Shown: positions 25,123 through 38,512, counted from the first letter of the stretch. The stretch: 64,000 bases of DNA from Rhabditoides inermis (GCA_963966185.1 CAWZYM010000272.1:1156501-1220500), one strand, 5' to 3'. Numbers and translations are program-made. The notes: a model not told the origin generated them from the letters alone.

Positions 25123-25908
25123 CACGAGTACAAAATCAGAGAACATCGCCCAAAATAAAAGACGAATATAGCGAAGCACATCACCAGCGCGTATTTTCGG
25201 CCCTAACTCTCAGAGTTTGAATGAATAGATTGCAGACCAGACACGAATTTCGCCACAGTAACGTCACTGGGTGTGCGACTGACCAGAATCGCCAGACGAC
25301 GTTGTAGGGTGTGTCGAAGACGAAGTCGCGGTACTGCATCTGCACCTCCAGCATCGTGCCCGCGCACTCCGCGTGGTCCATGATCTAAACGGAGCGACAG
25401 TGGCATTTCCAGTTTCACTCGGTTCCCCGACACTTCGGTTTCGATCGCTTTGCATAGTTGACTTTGCGTCTGTATTGCTATTTTGGCGTGCAGCGCTACG
25501 TTTATTTTCGTGTTGAAACGTATTGCAAAAAAAAAGGCTCGCCGATAGTTTTCATGACTTTTTTTTGTTGAAAACATACAAAAATCGAAATAAATCATGT
25601 TAGCTTTCATTAGCATTTTCGTGAACAATAAAGTAAGCGATGCTTATTAGAATTGCCATGCTTTAGTCCGTTCGCCTCACCTTTGAATATAGGCGTGTTT
25701 CGCAAAGCGCGCACCACCACTCGCGGATTGATATTCAAAGTGAGTTAGGAAGCCAGATCGCATTGCTCCTCGTTTCCCTCCCGCGCGCTTTTGGTGTCCA
25801 GACTTCACACTGGCCCCTCAGAAAAACCGTTCAAAGATCATGCAAAGCGATCCGCAGTCTTTGCAACATGATCAATCACGATCGCGCTCACGAGTCAAAG
25901 AAGTGAGC

Positions 25909-25966
<58 letters not shown>

Positions 25967-27116
25967 CTCTCGAACGCGAAAGTGTTGTGTGTGAGGTGAG
26001 ATCTCTCTTTCTCTCGTATCACCTCACTCCATGATGGATCAGCGCTAACAATCGCCTGTTTGAGTGATTGCCGCTCGGATCCGGGTTCGCTTTTCATGAA
26101 GCTTGCAGAGAGATAGAGAAAGAGAGAGGAAGAAAGCGGGAGAGAGCAAGAGAGGAAGGAAAGGAGATAGAATAACAAGGCGGCGCGGGCGAAATCGCAT
26201 TTCCTGTCCTCCCTAGTGCGGCGAATCCCAGACTTAGCACCACCTCGTCAGGTTCGTGCATGGTTTATGCATCATGACTACATTCGTGCAGCTCTAATGT
26301 GCGCAGCAAATGACTGCGCGTGGGCAGACGAGCTGTCAACGCCAGATGCGCACACGCGCGTTCGCCTTTTCTAATTTTTTTAAATAAGTATTTTTATTGC
26401 GCACACTGGTTAACTGGTTTTTAGTAGGCGCAAATTTCAACTTTCGCTAGCAAACGATTTTCATAAAAATCTGACGCGAACCTTCGTAAAGAATCTAATT
26501 CCGTAAGAACGTTGTTTTGTATCATGTATGTTTTTGGGTACGCACTCAAGACTCAAGTTTACTCTCAGCTTTACACACTATTAGTGAGATTAAAGTTCCG
26601 ACAGTTTATCTGAGTGAAAACAACAACACAAAGACATGAAAACAGCGCGTTTCTGGATCTTCACTTGAATAAAGTGTTTACCTTGAACTCCATACAAAGA
26701 GTGCCCTTGGAGACTATTCCCAGGAGAATAGCGCCCGCCGCAATCAGCTTCCGTCGCCTGCAAATAAGAAACTTCGAAAAAAAACCTTCATGAAATAGCG
26801 AACAACACAATTTTTCATCGGATTTGACAGCGGTCACACATTGTACAAAATTGATTGTCGACATGAACGTATCGTATCATACTGTCGATGATACTTTAGT
26901 CCCTTAGTTTATGTATTTCCAGTTTGTGCGTTTCCGCATGTCATCAGTTACCAGTAACACTCTCGGCCTGCGAATCAGAGAGACCCCTAGTGAACAGAGA
27001 GAAATAAACGGCAAAACACTTCAGAAATCACAGAAAGCGGCGAACCGTAATTCCTTAAGTGTGGCGTTAGTGAATGAGTGAGTGATTGAGTGGATGAGGA
27101 AGAGCAAAGAGAAAGC

Positions 27117-27184
<68 letters not shown>

Positions 27185-28104
27185 CTCACTTCTGGGCGAA
27201 TTTGAGTTTCCGCGAATTGGTGGTGAGACAGTAGCGCTCGAAGGAGGCAGCGACGATAAGGAAAGACGATGACGTCATGCCGATGTGAGAAATCGTCAGC
27301 ATCGGCACCATGTAGGAAAACCTGGAAGAAGACACACTAGTTGTTGTCATTCGGTCCCTATTCCCTAATCTCACATCTCGTTCTGGTTAAAAAAAACAAA
27401 TTTGTGTCGTGTGTAAAAGTCATTAATGTTGCTGAACTCGCTCAAGACTGGCTAGTCAGTGTTTCGAAAACTGGCAAGACGCTCTTTTCCACTTTCATGT
27501 CTTCACTCACCACAGCTTGACGAGAAACGGGGAGATGAGGTAGTCGGAGAGGACGTTCACGCTCATCAGACACACATATGAGATGGAGACGAAGACGTCG
27601 AAGAACGAGAGCAGCATCAGGTACATGTTGTGCGACGTGCGGTGGTGCCGCCTGCAATAGCGACGCTCAGTTGGAGCTACTGGTCAGTAGGGGCAATGTT
27701 TGACTGTGACTGATTGTTTTGCAGCGATTTTTTTGATAGAGTGACCGCCACGTTGCCTCCTCACACTGGATACGTGTTCAGCGAATGTGTAGTGATGTAA
27801 TGTGTGTGAAGCTATGTCCTTTCAGTGAGAGTGAAAGTGCGTGACGCGGTTTCCTTCAGGGACAATCAAGCGCGATGTGGTCATGCGTTGAGCCGTTGAG
27901 TATCGTTACATTGCACTGATTTCCACGATGTTAGCCGGCGGAGAAACGACAACGCTCCAGATGATCTACGGAAAGACGTCCGAGGAGTGAGTGAGTGCAG
28001 TAGAACCGCGTACGCGTAATCTCATAGCTGCGACTCTCGTCGGTTATCCGCGAACCCCTGAATCACCCACATCGGTGGCCCGCTGCTGATGTCATTGTCC
28101 ACCC

Positions 28105-28149
<45 letters not shown>

Positions 28150-28812
28150 CTCCCTCTTCTCTCGTATCTGTGTGTGCAGGCAATTGATTCCGGCCACTGT
28201 GTTTCGTGGAATCATTGTCATTCTGAAACAGACACAGAGAGACCGCATTATTCGAGGGTCGTCGATGTGAGCAGACGATAAACCGCGAATCACGTGTCTA
28301 TCTATTCGCTATTCCGGACCTACAAAACGACTACGGAAGCAATTTTCCGCATGGCAAATTGTGAACGTTCCATTGGCCTTATTGCAACCACGCAGTCGTT
28401 AGACGTCTTTGAACTCTCTGGGTACACAATAATGTTTTCTGTGCGTTCTCTCTCTCTCTCTCCGGCAAAAAGAAGAGGGCGTGAAAGCCTGATGGGAAAG
28501 CTTTGGCATAATCATAACGCGCCGGGAGACCGAGATTCTCTCTGTCCATCTCTCTCTCTCTCCCTTCTCCAAAGCCATGCGCGAGGCAATTTCGTGCCCT
28601 CAGGCAGCGCGCCGCAATGCTATTACTGTGTCTGGGCCCGGGGCACTCTCTTCACATATTTCGGCATAATCCGCGCCTAAAAAAAGCGGGCGCGCAAAGG
28701 AAAAGTGTGCGGGAGGCGGCGCGGCAAAAACACAGCGCATGTGGCAAATTGTGCGACGCCGGATAGCCCCGGGACCACCCCGAGCGCGAACGGATATTTA
28801 CGAGGTCCACTT

Positions 28813-28853
<41 letters not shown>

Positions 28854-28898
28854 TCACAGGCGCACACTCAACCCCCGCTACTACGTGTTGCTGTAGAC

Positions 28899-28946
<48 letters not shown>

Positions 28947-29224
28947 GTGTTTCATTTGAGCGTGAAGGCGTAACGCGATACGGCCGATTACAACAAGCGA
29001 AAGGATGACAAGAGACAAGTGACACGTTGACAAGACGACACGGAGGTCCTCAAACATTGTGAAAACATGTGACGACGCGAAAAAAAGGTGCGCGTCTGAA
29101 ACGACTGGCCTGCTGAAGAAGAGGTAGAAGAGCAGCACGTTTTCCACGGTTGAAATCAGTGCCACCGTCGATCCGAACACGGAGACGAGCCAGAATCTGG
29201 AAGAAGAGTGCGGGGTTCGATCAG

Positions 29225-29299
<75 letters not shown>

Positions 29300-30358
29300 A
29301 TATTGATATTGAAAGCTCAACACTCTTTTCGTGTGATACTGCGCCTCTTTTTTTCGCAAACCCCTACGCGCTACGACCTCTTTTCCAGCCTTGTGGATGT
29401 TTTCGTTGTTAAAGATACAGGGCTCTGCCCTCCCCGCTCATCGGCCCTTTTGCCCGTGGCACACCGCTCACTGCGCGAGACAGCACGCGAACAGAAGAGA
29501 GGCAGGAGAGGCGCAAGAGCAGAAGAGCGGTGGCGGGAGTTCGAAATTTTGCGTTCAGAGCGAGCGATGATCGATTCTGATCGCAACGTGCACGTTGACA
29601 ATTCGTTCAACTTGCGTTCCAATGACTGTTTTGTCACTCATAAATGATTAGAAATAGTCAGAAATAGACCCCTGTATCTTTAACGTGTCATGATCATGTT
29701 TGAAATCAGAATAATTAAATTTGAAAGAAAATAGCGATAGACTCGAGTCCGATTTGTTTTGAAAAACGCCGCGCGTTTCGCAGTAGCAGTTTTTTTTTCG
29801 AGCACATTGGATATTTATTAAAGAGTGCACTCGTCTTCGTCTTGAGCTATGGAGACACGCAATGCGGTGAGACACAATTTGCATGCGTTAAAGTTGAGTA
29901 GTTTACGCAGTTGGTAAAAGTAGTGACACGTGATTGACGCAAAGGAACGCTAGCAATTTCGCCGCGACATTTTCTTCCTCGTATCAAAATGAACGACGAT
30001 TCGTGAACAGGAACCGTCATTAGAATTCGAGAACAGACTGGGTTTCTGGCAGAGAACAAGGATGTAGTCTCGCCCGTCACGAGTCGTGAGATGATCGCAT
30101 AGTCCAAATCTGACCAGGAGCCCCAGCTGCCATAGCGCAAAGCTGGCAGGCACGCACTGCGCCCTAGTTTTTTAGTACCTCGTGTCTGATTGCAAAAAGA
30201 GAATTGGAGAGGGAGAGAGGCGCGGCGGACGTTCTGTTCGCGAGTTCAGCAACAGTGAGACAAGGGCTGACCTGGAGTCGGTCATCGGCGGCTGTTCGTA
30301 GTAACAGGGATCGTCGTACGGCGATGGTTCCACCGCATCCAGTGAAGCGTTTTCCATT
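21200..30358 (-). CDS. FMRFamide-receptor-like neuropeptide GPCR (FRPR type), 12 exons, 397 aa
   Basis: Class A peptide receptor of the FMRFamide-receptor group expanded in nematodes. Exons in transcript order: 30358-30272, 29196-29110, 27651-27511, 27321-27190, 26757-26682, 25384-25284, 24556-24421, 22643-22513, 21817-21733, 21656-21591, 21479-21419, 21291-21200 (TGA). The extracellular start has an N-glycosylation site (Asn3). TM1 is about 31-55. TM2 holds SFFDVFVSISYVCLMSVNVL. TM3 runs MLTISHIGMTSSSFLIVAAS into ERY (133-135). Loop 2 holds HAECAGTMLE and FVFDTPYNVVWRFW. TM5 starts NFVTVFAPFLILAFLNIRIV. TM6 holds AATRTLVMVVCCYLISNIIN. TM7 ends FRLPIY (316-321) in place of NPxxY. Frames agree at every junction. 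ATG follows TTTGCAG-A, which would fit spliced-leader addition. The exon 2 donor appears to be GC. Subfamily (FRPR, DMSR, EGL-6) cannot be settled by eye. Confidence 0.9.
21679..21726. repeat. (CT)n (sense strand) right after the TM7 exon donor
   Basis: On the minus (sense) strand the intron reads GTGAGT and then pure CT for about 45 bases. Confidence 0.95.
23257..23575 (-). mobile_element. TIR element with tRNA-like core, complete copy, in FRPR intron 7
   Basis: The left end is GGAACAGTGGCGACTTA and the right end is TAAGTCGCCACTGTACC, imperfect inverse complements. On the minus strand the core looks like a tRNA: box A region TGTGGCTCAATGCGTGTGC, then box B CCGGTTCGAGTCCTG about 40 bases later. 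The text GAAAGTAACGGATAATCGTC near 23470 is shared with the copies at 36247 and 39578. No protein is encoded. It combines MITE-like ends with a SINE-like internal promoter. Confidence 0.7.
23576..24420 (-). other. Rest of FRPR intron 7
   Basis: AT-rich unique sequence with no coding exon that I can support. The open frame at 24142-24348 (minus) has no family resemblance and breaks the gene frame, so it is left as intron. Confidence 0.5.
25021..25121. repeat. (GA)n microsatellite in FRPR intron 6
   Basis: About 100 bases of GA on the plus strand (CT on the sense strand), with GAAGAGA variants at the left. Confidence 0.95.
25912..25971. repeat. (CT)n microsatellite in FRPR intron 5
   Basis: CT on the plus strand, so GA on the sense strand; one of the exceptions to the CT-on-sense pattern. 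Confidence 0.95.
27114..27181. repeat. (CT)n (sense strand) right after the TM3 exon donor
   Basis: The sense strand reads GTGAGTAT and then pure CT, starting nine bases into intron 4 of the FRPR-like gene. Confidence 0.95.
28107..28149. repeat. (CT)n microsatellite in FRPR intron 2
   Basis: CT on the plus strand, inside the 1.46-kb second intron. Confidence 0.95.
28818..28849. repeat. (AT)n microsatellite
   Basis: Sixteen AT units in FRPR intron 2. Confidence 0.95.
28903..28944. repeat. (GA)n microsatellite in FRPR intron 2
   Basis: Pure GA on the plus strand, 165 bases downstream (in sense) of exon 2. Confidence 0.95.
29227..29296. repeat. (AT)n microsatellite
   Basis: About 35 AT units in FRPR intron 1, 30 bases before the exon 2 acceptor. 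Confidence 0.95.
29409..29683 (+). mobile_element. MITE-like element, TTAAAGATACAG family, copy in FRPR intron 1
   Basis: It starts TTAAAGATACAGGG and ends CCCTGTATCTTTAA, a near-perfect terminal inverted repeat over 14 bases. The interior aligns in opposite orientation with 1730-2034. No coding capacity. Confidence 0.7.
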
Positions 30359-31006
30359 CTGCAAAGACGACTACGACTTGACTCGAAAATGCAATGTAAT
30401 GTTAAAGTGTTACATTGTTATGAATGTAATTCATATTGTGGAAAAACGATCTTTAAAGATACGAACACATGACAGGAGGAAGTGCTAACTCCGCACGAGA
30501 AAAATATCATCTACCTACAACATTATTCAAGATCAATTGACATAATGAGTGAGAGAAAGGAGGGGTGCTCGGGAGCGGAAGTATCGTCGAATATGCTATT
30601 CATTCGCATGAAGAAGTCTGTGATTCGCAGAAGGGGCGCTGAGAAGGTGAATAGCAGGTTGCAAGCACTGCGCAACTCGTTGAAAGAGAGAAGGATGCAT
30701 AGAAAAAGAGTCTGCCTTTTTTCGCCTCGCGCTGACATCTTTTCAGCGACACCCTTTCAATCAGACGCACACCTGAGGGAAGAGATCGCTCACACCACTC
30801 TCTCTCTCTCTCTCCCTCCCTCTCTCTCTCTCTCTCTCGTTTTCTCTCTCCCTCTCTCCCTTTTTCTTTATCTCCCATTTCATCTTTTTTCCCGTGAGTG
30901 CAACTCGTACTAAAATGAAAATGATGCTCACTAAATCTAGAAATAGCCGTGCGTTAAATGGACTGATGAACTACTTGAGCGCATATAATGAAAGAAGAGT
31001 TAATGT

Positions 31007-31050
<44 letters not shown>

Positions 31051-31218
31051 GGTGGTGGATGCGTTAATGACGACCTTACAACAATCACTAAGAGCGAAGG
31101 GGGTTCGCGGCCACCTGTGATGAGAGGCCCGAGGGCTCACATACATGCATACCAACTGTTGCCGAATGGGCGGAGTCGGGGAGTGGCGGGTGCGAGAGAG
31201 AGAAAGAGAGAGAGAGAA

Positions 31219-31271
<53 letters not shown>

Positions 31272-31432
31272 AAGATGAGAGATGTGCGCCGCGAGAAACC
31301 GTCAGACTTTGCATATACTCAACACACGCTAAAATAAATCCGAAAGAAATTTAATCTGAGTGAGAAAACTGCGGAACTTGAAAGCTGGTAGAGAGGGAGA
31401 GAGAGACTGTGGGAGGAAGATGTGCATACAAC

Positions 31433-31476
<44 letters not shown>

Positions 31477-31799
31477 CTCTTTCTCACTCTTTCTCTCTTT
31501 CTCTCCTTCTCTCTCTCGTCGCTATTTGCTGCAATTAGTGGGATCGACAAGACACACCATACATTGCAATAGAAAGAGAGAACAGAATAGAGAAACATAG
31601 ATGAAGAGAGACGTGTACATCAGAAAAAAGAGACAGGTGCAAATGTAACAAAATATAAAGTCTAATCAATCAACGAAGAAAAAGTAGTGAAAAAATAACT
31701 CTCGTTTCTAGTTTACAACAATGCTGATGCGTTTGAGAGACGTCGTAGACCAGACGTCCACATAGCATTAGTTGGAATAACATGTTATAAGAGACCGAG

Positions 31800-31925
<126 letters not shown>

Positions 31926-32194
31926 GAGGCAACTGTTCCCTATATCAACACCCAAAACTAATGCGATGAGCCAGTGTTTCGTTCTTCAACGAAAATGAAA
32001 TAGAGTTCTGGTGTAGTAAACACATTCACGGCTTTACTAATCTCTTATATTTATACATTCGAATATCACATAGTGACATAATGAGAATCTAAAAAAAAAC
32101 TGAGTACTATTATAACAAGTTTAATGTAATGTAATGTCATTTTTTTCTTAGCTTTTTCAGTAGTTTACCTAGACACTTCGGTTTCATTACTAAT

Positions 32195-32575
32195 ATTCTG
32201 GCCTCTTCAACATTGTACCTTCCCGGTCTCGTGTTTCTCATGGTTGGCGCCTGATTCCTGGCTTTAACACAACTTTCAAGATCAGCACGTTTTTAAGTAG
32301 GGTTTTTGCATTATGGAACACACTCCCAAACAACATTATTTTAATAGCGAAACATCAAACAGTGAAATCGTACCTCCAAGATAACTCCCATTTGTTCCCT
32401 TTGTCCAAAATTGTATGAGTGCTCATTTGGAAACCTGTGTTATCAGTTTTATCCTATTTTTGTGTTTTTTTTTATTTTTCAATCACACTTGCCAATTCAC
32501 TCTATTTATGTGTTCGTCCTGTGTTCTTCTTTGTAGTACACACGGTGATAAATATTATTATTAAAAAAACACAGA
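32195..32575 (+). mobile_element. LINE 3'-end fragment with RT C-terminal coding sequence
   Basis: An open frame from about 32204 to the TGA at 32415 reads NIVPSRSRVSHGWRLIPG, then STFLSRVFALWNTLPNNI and VKSYLQDNSHLFPLSKIV. The pattern VP.SR, F..R...LWN.LP matches the extreme C-terminus of non-LTR reverse transcriptases. A 3' UTR follows, ending GATAAATATTATTATT. It is 5'-truncated. The same 3' end occurs inverted at 17025-17245. Confidence 0.8.
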
Positions 32576-33721
32576 GAGATGATTCATCAAGGAGTGCCGA
32601 TAAACGTTTGTTCGTTTGTTTTATTTACGTTTGTTTGCAGTTTCTCACAGATTACATTTGTTATGATTGGTCATACATCATCTAACAATTCTTACGTGAA
32701 CTTCATGTTTTGACGCAACAATATTAGTATAGTGCATGAAATCAAGAGTGTTTCTCGAAAAGAGGGCACTATATGAGCTAAACATATTTGACGTTTCAGT
32801 GTTAATGTGGATATTGCAGTGTTAGTATGAACATATCTGACGTTACAGTGTTAGTGTGAATATGATATTTGAAAATGATCAACGGAAAGCGAGAGTGCAC
32901 CTTTAAAATAGAACTACAATCATTCGACGTGACATCTTTAGTATATGTATTATGTATACGAACCTCAGAATTTAGACGGAGCTTCGAAAAACGAGAGTTC
33001 CTTTTTTTTAGCTTCAAAGATTGGACGGGACAGTTAAAGTATATGTCACGATAATCACAGTAAATTTTTGAAAGTAGGAAAATCAGGACAACTAGTCGCG
33101 ACAGCTGGTTGCAACACAAACACTCGATATTTTTTTGGAAAAAACGTTTGTTTCACATTTACCGTATTCTTGTGTTTGTGAGCGATTCAGTACCGAATAA
33201 AAATATTTTTTGTCACGTTTCGCGAATATGCTAGTGAGATTTCATGAAGTGCAGTGACATTTTGCTACTCTACAACTCACTTCACATAGTTAGGCATGTG
33301 GCGTACTTGGAATGTCACTGTACCTTTGAATAATTACATATTTTAGATCGGCTCGTAATAAAACAGTATGTCGTAATTCATGAACGCACATTAATTTGTC
33401 ATGTATACATGGTACAGTACAACATTTATGTATGTCAAGCAATTCTCTGGCGACTTGTGATTGATTAGTACATTTGGTGAAATAAATAATTGGCACTTGC
33501 GCCCTTTGTTTGACTCTTTCATCAAAATCGTATTTGATTTATATGAAAGTTTTTCGCAAATATTGACTTATACCCAGCCTCACAGGAATGAAGAGAAATC
33601 ATTGGACAATAAATCATCCATGAAAAGACCACTCATATATTTTTTTCGAAACCATCGTACGCGCCGAAACAACGAAACTCGTCAAGTAGGAAATTTCAAA
33701 TTCTCGTCAAAACTGTAGCAT

Positions 33722-33790
33722 AGTAGTTGTGTTCACGCTTTAAGGCATTACTGCGTTACTATGCAGGTTCGAGTCCTGCCATAATTATAA
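33722..33790 (+). repeat. tRNA-like (SINE-type) remnant
   Basis: GCAGGTTCGAGTCCTGCC near 33762 is a good T-arm/box B with pairing arms. The upstream part (TAGTTGTGTTCACGC) is only a poor box A. No full cloverleaf, so not a functional tRNA gene. Confidence 0.4.
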
Positions 33791-35027
33791 CGGTTTTGCA
33801 GAAAAATAGGCGGATAGTAACTGTTAAACGTCATTGTTTTTTTTGTTTTTTTTAACAAACAAACAGAAAGTGGATTTAATTAGATCATGTCCTTGTTAGA
33901 ACACTATTCGAAACAGGATTATTGCCGCGTCTTAGAGTGATGCACGTTTGCGTGGTTCACGCTTAGAACTGAAATTGGCGCAGCATAAGGCAAAAAAACC
34001 TTGAGACACAACTGACTACCATCAAAACATCTTATCGCGAATCCGCTAGCGTATTATGATGCTGTCCCTTTTTTAAGCATTCAAAATCAATTTCTTTTGA
34101 TACTGTTCCTTCACGCATTCAAAATCTATGTCTTAAGTAAAGAGTGATGGTGTGTATTCAGAACACCATGAGATGAAAAAAAAACACGGAAAGGAAAAAA
34201 AATTGAAAACAAGAAGACATTTAGTGATGTACTCAAACTGCGTCAAAGTTCGAATGTTTTATCTCAACTTCTTAACTATTGATATGCAAGCAGCATGCAT
34301 AGACAAATGACACTAATGAAAATAAACTTTAGGCTAAAAATCATGCTCGCACAAGTACACAACTGAGAACAAGACGTCATCAGTTGAGCCACAAAACGGC
34401 GTTCCGTGGACAGGTGCAAACTGATTTCTGATCGCTGTACCTTATTGTGTTGTACCTCATTGTGACCTGTCTGTATAAGCATGTCTGTAACTGTTTGTAA
34501 TGAGGCGTTTCGAAATGAGCCAGTGTGCTATAGTAGTAGTAAAGTACACATGCACAACGTTTCGATTCTCATTTACTGTACGCTCTAATGCGTGTTTAGA
34601 ACTCCGCCCGACTGAGCTTGCGCGGAGCGGTCGCGCGGCGTTACGACCCGTTCTCCATTCCACCCTTATCTTGTTTGTTGCGAAGGAGGGCGATTCATGG
34701 TTCTAAATGAGCGTTATGGCGGAGCGCAGCGTAGCTACAACCGGAAGTTTTGAAGAACTTCGTTTAACACCGTATGTCAGGCAGTTTTCGTACGTAAATG
34801 TCAAACAATCCTCTGGCGAATTACAGAAGCAAGTTCTTTTCAGTTTTTTCCTTCGTTACATGAACTTAGACAGTGAAACTTGATTACCTATTTTGCATAT
34901 TTATTTCGGACAACACTGTTTCGGACAACGCATAATTTTTTCGGACAACACGACTACACGATCACTATTATAGTTCATTTGGTTTTGTCGGTTCGCGATA
35001 CTGAGGACGGCTGGTATCGGACGCCGG

Positions 35028-38000
35028 CTAAGCGTGCGTTGTGCTGACTTGGCGACGCGAGAAGGCGACTCGTGAGGACACTGTGGCGCGCCACACACCC
35101 CCGCCACTCATGTCCATCGGCACTCGACTCGGCTCCTGTGATGAGACGTCGAACACGCTCGAACTCATCTCAGGTGCCACACTCGCCCTTCCAGAACTGC
35201 TGCGCTGCGCCAACGAAATCATTATGAGCGCAGTCTGCCTTAACGAAGCTGGAAGCAGATAGTTTTGTAGATTGCATATTTGGGGTTCGCTCACCTTTGA
35301 ACATGCGCCTTGCGGTTTTTCGCAGCTCTCGGATAAAGTAGATGACAATGAGTGGACCAAAAATTGGGTAGATAGAAACCAGAACAATCAACGACTGAAA
35401 TGCTTTTATGAAAATACAAACATTCGCAACGCGTTTGTTTGTAGCTTCATAAGATCATAAGATCACTTTTCTGCATGGTCTGTTTGACTGTAAAAAGAAT
35501 ATTAAAGACGCATTTAACTGTGTTCTGTTTCATTTGACGTGACGGTCGGTGTTAAAACACAAAACAACAACCGTCACGTGTAGGATGCCACGTGAAAGAA
35601 TGATATAATTAAAAAGTTTTCTTTGAACAAACTTCATGCTGAAAATGTTGAGAACACGAGAAAAAAGTTCTGAAAATGAAAATGAGAAAAAAATACTGTT
35701 AGCAAAAACACAACGGTCGTTTGCGATCTAACACACGCGTCTTTTGCATTTTGTATTTATTTCAGCACTTTTAGTGAAACCGGTACTTAGTCAACATGCA
35801 AATCGTCTTTTTTTTTAATTGCGCTTTTTTAGTTGCGCACTCTCAAAAGCGATTTAACGGTGTAAGTTGAATTGAACTGTGACAAAAAGAAGATGTAATG
35901 ACATGAAAATGCAAGCGTTTGTCTTAAAAATCGTGTATATAAAAATGGAGTTAAGTTTTTTTCAGGCTAAATGACATTTCACTAAAATTTGATTTGATTT
36001 TCTTAAATATCAAAGAGAAAAAAATCGAGAAAAAAGTTACTAGACAGGTAGAGAGATAATTGAGAAAATGCTGTGTACAACAAAACGCTGAAACTTCGTC
36101 ATTACATAGGTGTCATTGGACCTTCACTACAATTGTCGGAGAACACATTTGTGATTTTGTTTCTTTAACTGCAGTAATTTCCAGTTTTATATACCAACTA
36201 TGCAATCTTTGTTCCTGGAACAAAATTCAGATAGGTTTAAGTTCTTAAAGGCACGGTGGCTACTCATTTCTGCCACAACTTGTCACTTCTCCTTTTTTAT
36301 GCAAAAGCAAAACTTTTGGCGTTAACGGGAATTGAACCCGCGAGCTCTGTGCCACAACAAAGCGCACATGCACTAAGCCATCAAGGATGTGAAAGAGATT
36401 AGTTAGCTTGTGCCTATGTCCTCCTACCCATATGTTTGCAGTATTGAAGCGTTGGGCAATTGTCATTCGTGTTGAGACCAATGTTTTTTTTCTCGAAAAA
36501 TCGAATTATTCGAAAGTAACGCAGAATCATCGTTCTCTCGCGCAAAATGCGAATGTTAGGTTTATATGAATTCTTTTTAAACTTATGTGAGTACTGAGGA
36601 GGTGGTATCCATACAAGGTTTTGACTTGCGAAAAATGCTGACATTAATCGAAATGCTCACTTTTGAATATTTTGAAACAATCACCTTTGCAAATCGAAAC
36701 TCTAGTCCAAAGAGTGGAAAAGTGGCCACGATAGAAATTAGCATGAAATTCAAAGATAGTGGAATAATGGACTGAAATGTGACTTTTCGGAAAATACGAC
36801 ATTTTCTAAGTTCTTCTCACCAAAATGCTAAGTACTCAACCACTCATTCACAAGCCATAAAATAACAATACTGTACCTGCAGCAAAAGCGCTCGGAATAT
36901 GTGTTTTTGAGTCTTGCGAAACACTGCGCTGAGCTCGTTGTTATTCAGCTTCTTCAAAATTCGCACAGTTGTGAAGGCAATAATAGTGAAGAGAACCAAC
37001 TGAAACGACATTTTGACATTTTGACATTTTGATACATAGGCTAAACCCCTCTCCAATTTTCCAGGAGCTTGCGCACTAATGGTTTTATTTGAATTAGAAT
37101 TCATGTCACTACGAACAAGAAAAAAATTCCGTGACATTGCGAACAGTATTCGGCATATTTTTATCTATGGACTAGTGAAAATCAATTTTCAAAAATGTCG
37201 CGTTCTAGAACGGTGTCAGCGATGGTGTTGTTTGCGTCAAGAAACGAAGTCGCCTATTTTAGAATGTTTTAAAACGCGGTTTTCGCAGAATGGTAGAGAA
37301 AAATATTGTCTACCATTCCCGCATGGTCATGTTTCATCAATAGTCATAGTAGCGGAGAGATTTTTTTGCGACGACACTATTCGAACGATTTCAGAACTGG
37401 AGAAATGGAGAAGTTTATGAGTGTGCATGTTGAAAATGTATACTCACCGTGTGGCTCAACATTCCAGCGTAACCAGTCAAGCCTTTCAGATAGAACTCAT
37501 CATCGCCTTTACCGTTGATCTGAACAAACACCAAACTCTCGCAAAACAATTTCGAAACACTTTTTTGAAATTGAGTCCTAATACATTTGCTGACTCTAGT
37601 ACGGTATCGTACTGTGCGAGAACGTAGGGAGCGATCTGAAAAATATAACAGATGTTGATTGTTACACAAAGTTCGATGAGATTTTATTACTGCGGTCGTT
37701 GTCAAAATTCGATACCATGATGTTTCTTGCATTAACGTTTGAGTCAGGACGCGGCAGAAACGCACCACATTTATAGTGTGCTGGTTGGGTACACCGATAT
37801 ACAGAAAGTATAGGAATGCAGCGGTGAAGTATAAAGCGAGTGTGATGTAGACTGCAGTATAGCGAGACAGCATTGGCACAAGACTGGGTCTGCAAGAAAT
37901 GGAGGTAAAAAAACAACCACTTATATGTAGAAAGCATCCGAAACTAAGACAACATCGCAACTAGAAACACTCAGCTATTGCCAAAAAACATAATGTTTCC

Positions 38001-38512
38001 GCGTACGATAGCGTGTTTTCTCTAAAGATCGCAAATCTTGGCCGGACCAAGTTGGCCCACTCACTTGCAGAGAACCATGCATCTGTAGACGAACTGATAC
38101 GTGAGTGAGACTAGACAGAGAATGAAGGTTGAGGTATAGGCCAGAAGAAATGGAAACCGATTGAGACCGTGGGTTATAGGAGACTCAGAAATGACGAGGT
38201 AGGAGTCTGACGTAACAATCACAGTCTGAAAACAGTAATCGCCGTCTTCAATGCCTTGAATTCAATGAGAGTAGCATTATAAAAACAACTGACCGGTATT
38301 GTAAATACATTGACAACCGCGTAGAAGATGTTGACAACAGCGAATATGCCGAGTAGATATCGGTACTGGCTCATAGTTTTCTTACAGTTGCTTTTGTAGA
38401 TTATGTGAATCAAAAAGATGTTGAACGGAACAGAAAGAGAGGAAGTGTAGTATGCAGTAGTCACAAACAAATGATGAGAGATCATACCATACGCTGGTTG
38501 GGATGAATTCAT
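35028..38512 (-). CDS. Nematode serpentine chemoreceptor, Str superfamily, nine exons, about 385 aa
   Basis: Seven-helix receptor, probably on sensory cilia. Exons in transcript order: 38512-38294, 38225-38065, 37889-37766, 37635-37585, 37519-37448, 36999-36877, 36771-36685, 35394-35295, 35248-35028 (TAG). Exon 1 starts MNSSQPAYGM and holds TM1 and the YRYLLGIFAVVNIFYAVVNV segment. Exon 2 gives FPFLLAYTSTFILCLVSLTY and QFVYRCM (TM3). Exon 3 gives TM4. Exons 4-5 give the second extracellular loop (APYVLAQYD, INGKGDDEFYLKGLTGYAG). Exon 6 gives TM5 and FRKTQKHIFRALLLQ, the family T..Q..IFRAL..Q signature. Exon 7 starts SIIPL. Exon 8 ends in IYPIFGPLIVIYF. The final exon adds a 74-residue Ser-rich tail, longer than usual for the family. 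The exon 3/4 border is the least sure. The intron before exon 8 carries a duplicated repeat (35806-36445). Confidence 0.85.
35806..36445 (-). repeat. Inverted duplication partner of 43302-43923, inside chemoreceptor intron
   Basis: This 640-base stretch is the inverse complement, with scattered substitutions, of 43302-43923. Shared landmarks are GCGCACTCTCAAAAGCGATT, AATTTCCAGTTTTATATACC and the tRNA-like core. It includes one end (AAAGGCACGGTGGCTACTCA, 36247) of the TIR element with the tRNA-like core plus flanking intron sequence. On the minus strand the core has box A TGGCTTAGTGCATGTGCGC and box B GGGTTCAATTCCC. Confidence 0.75.
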
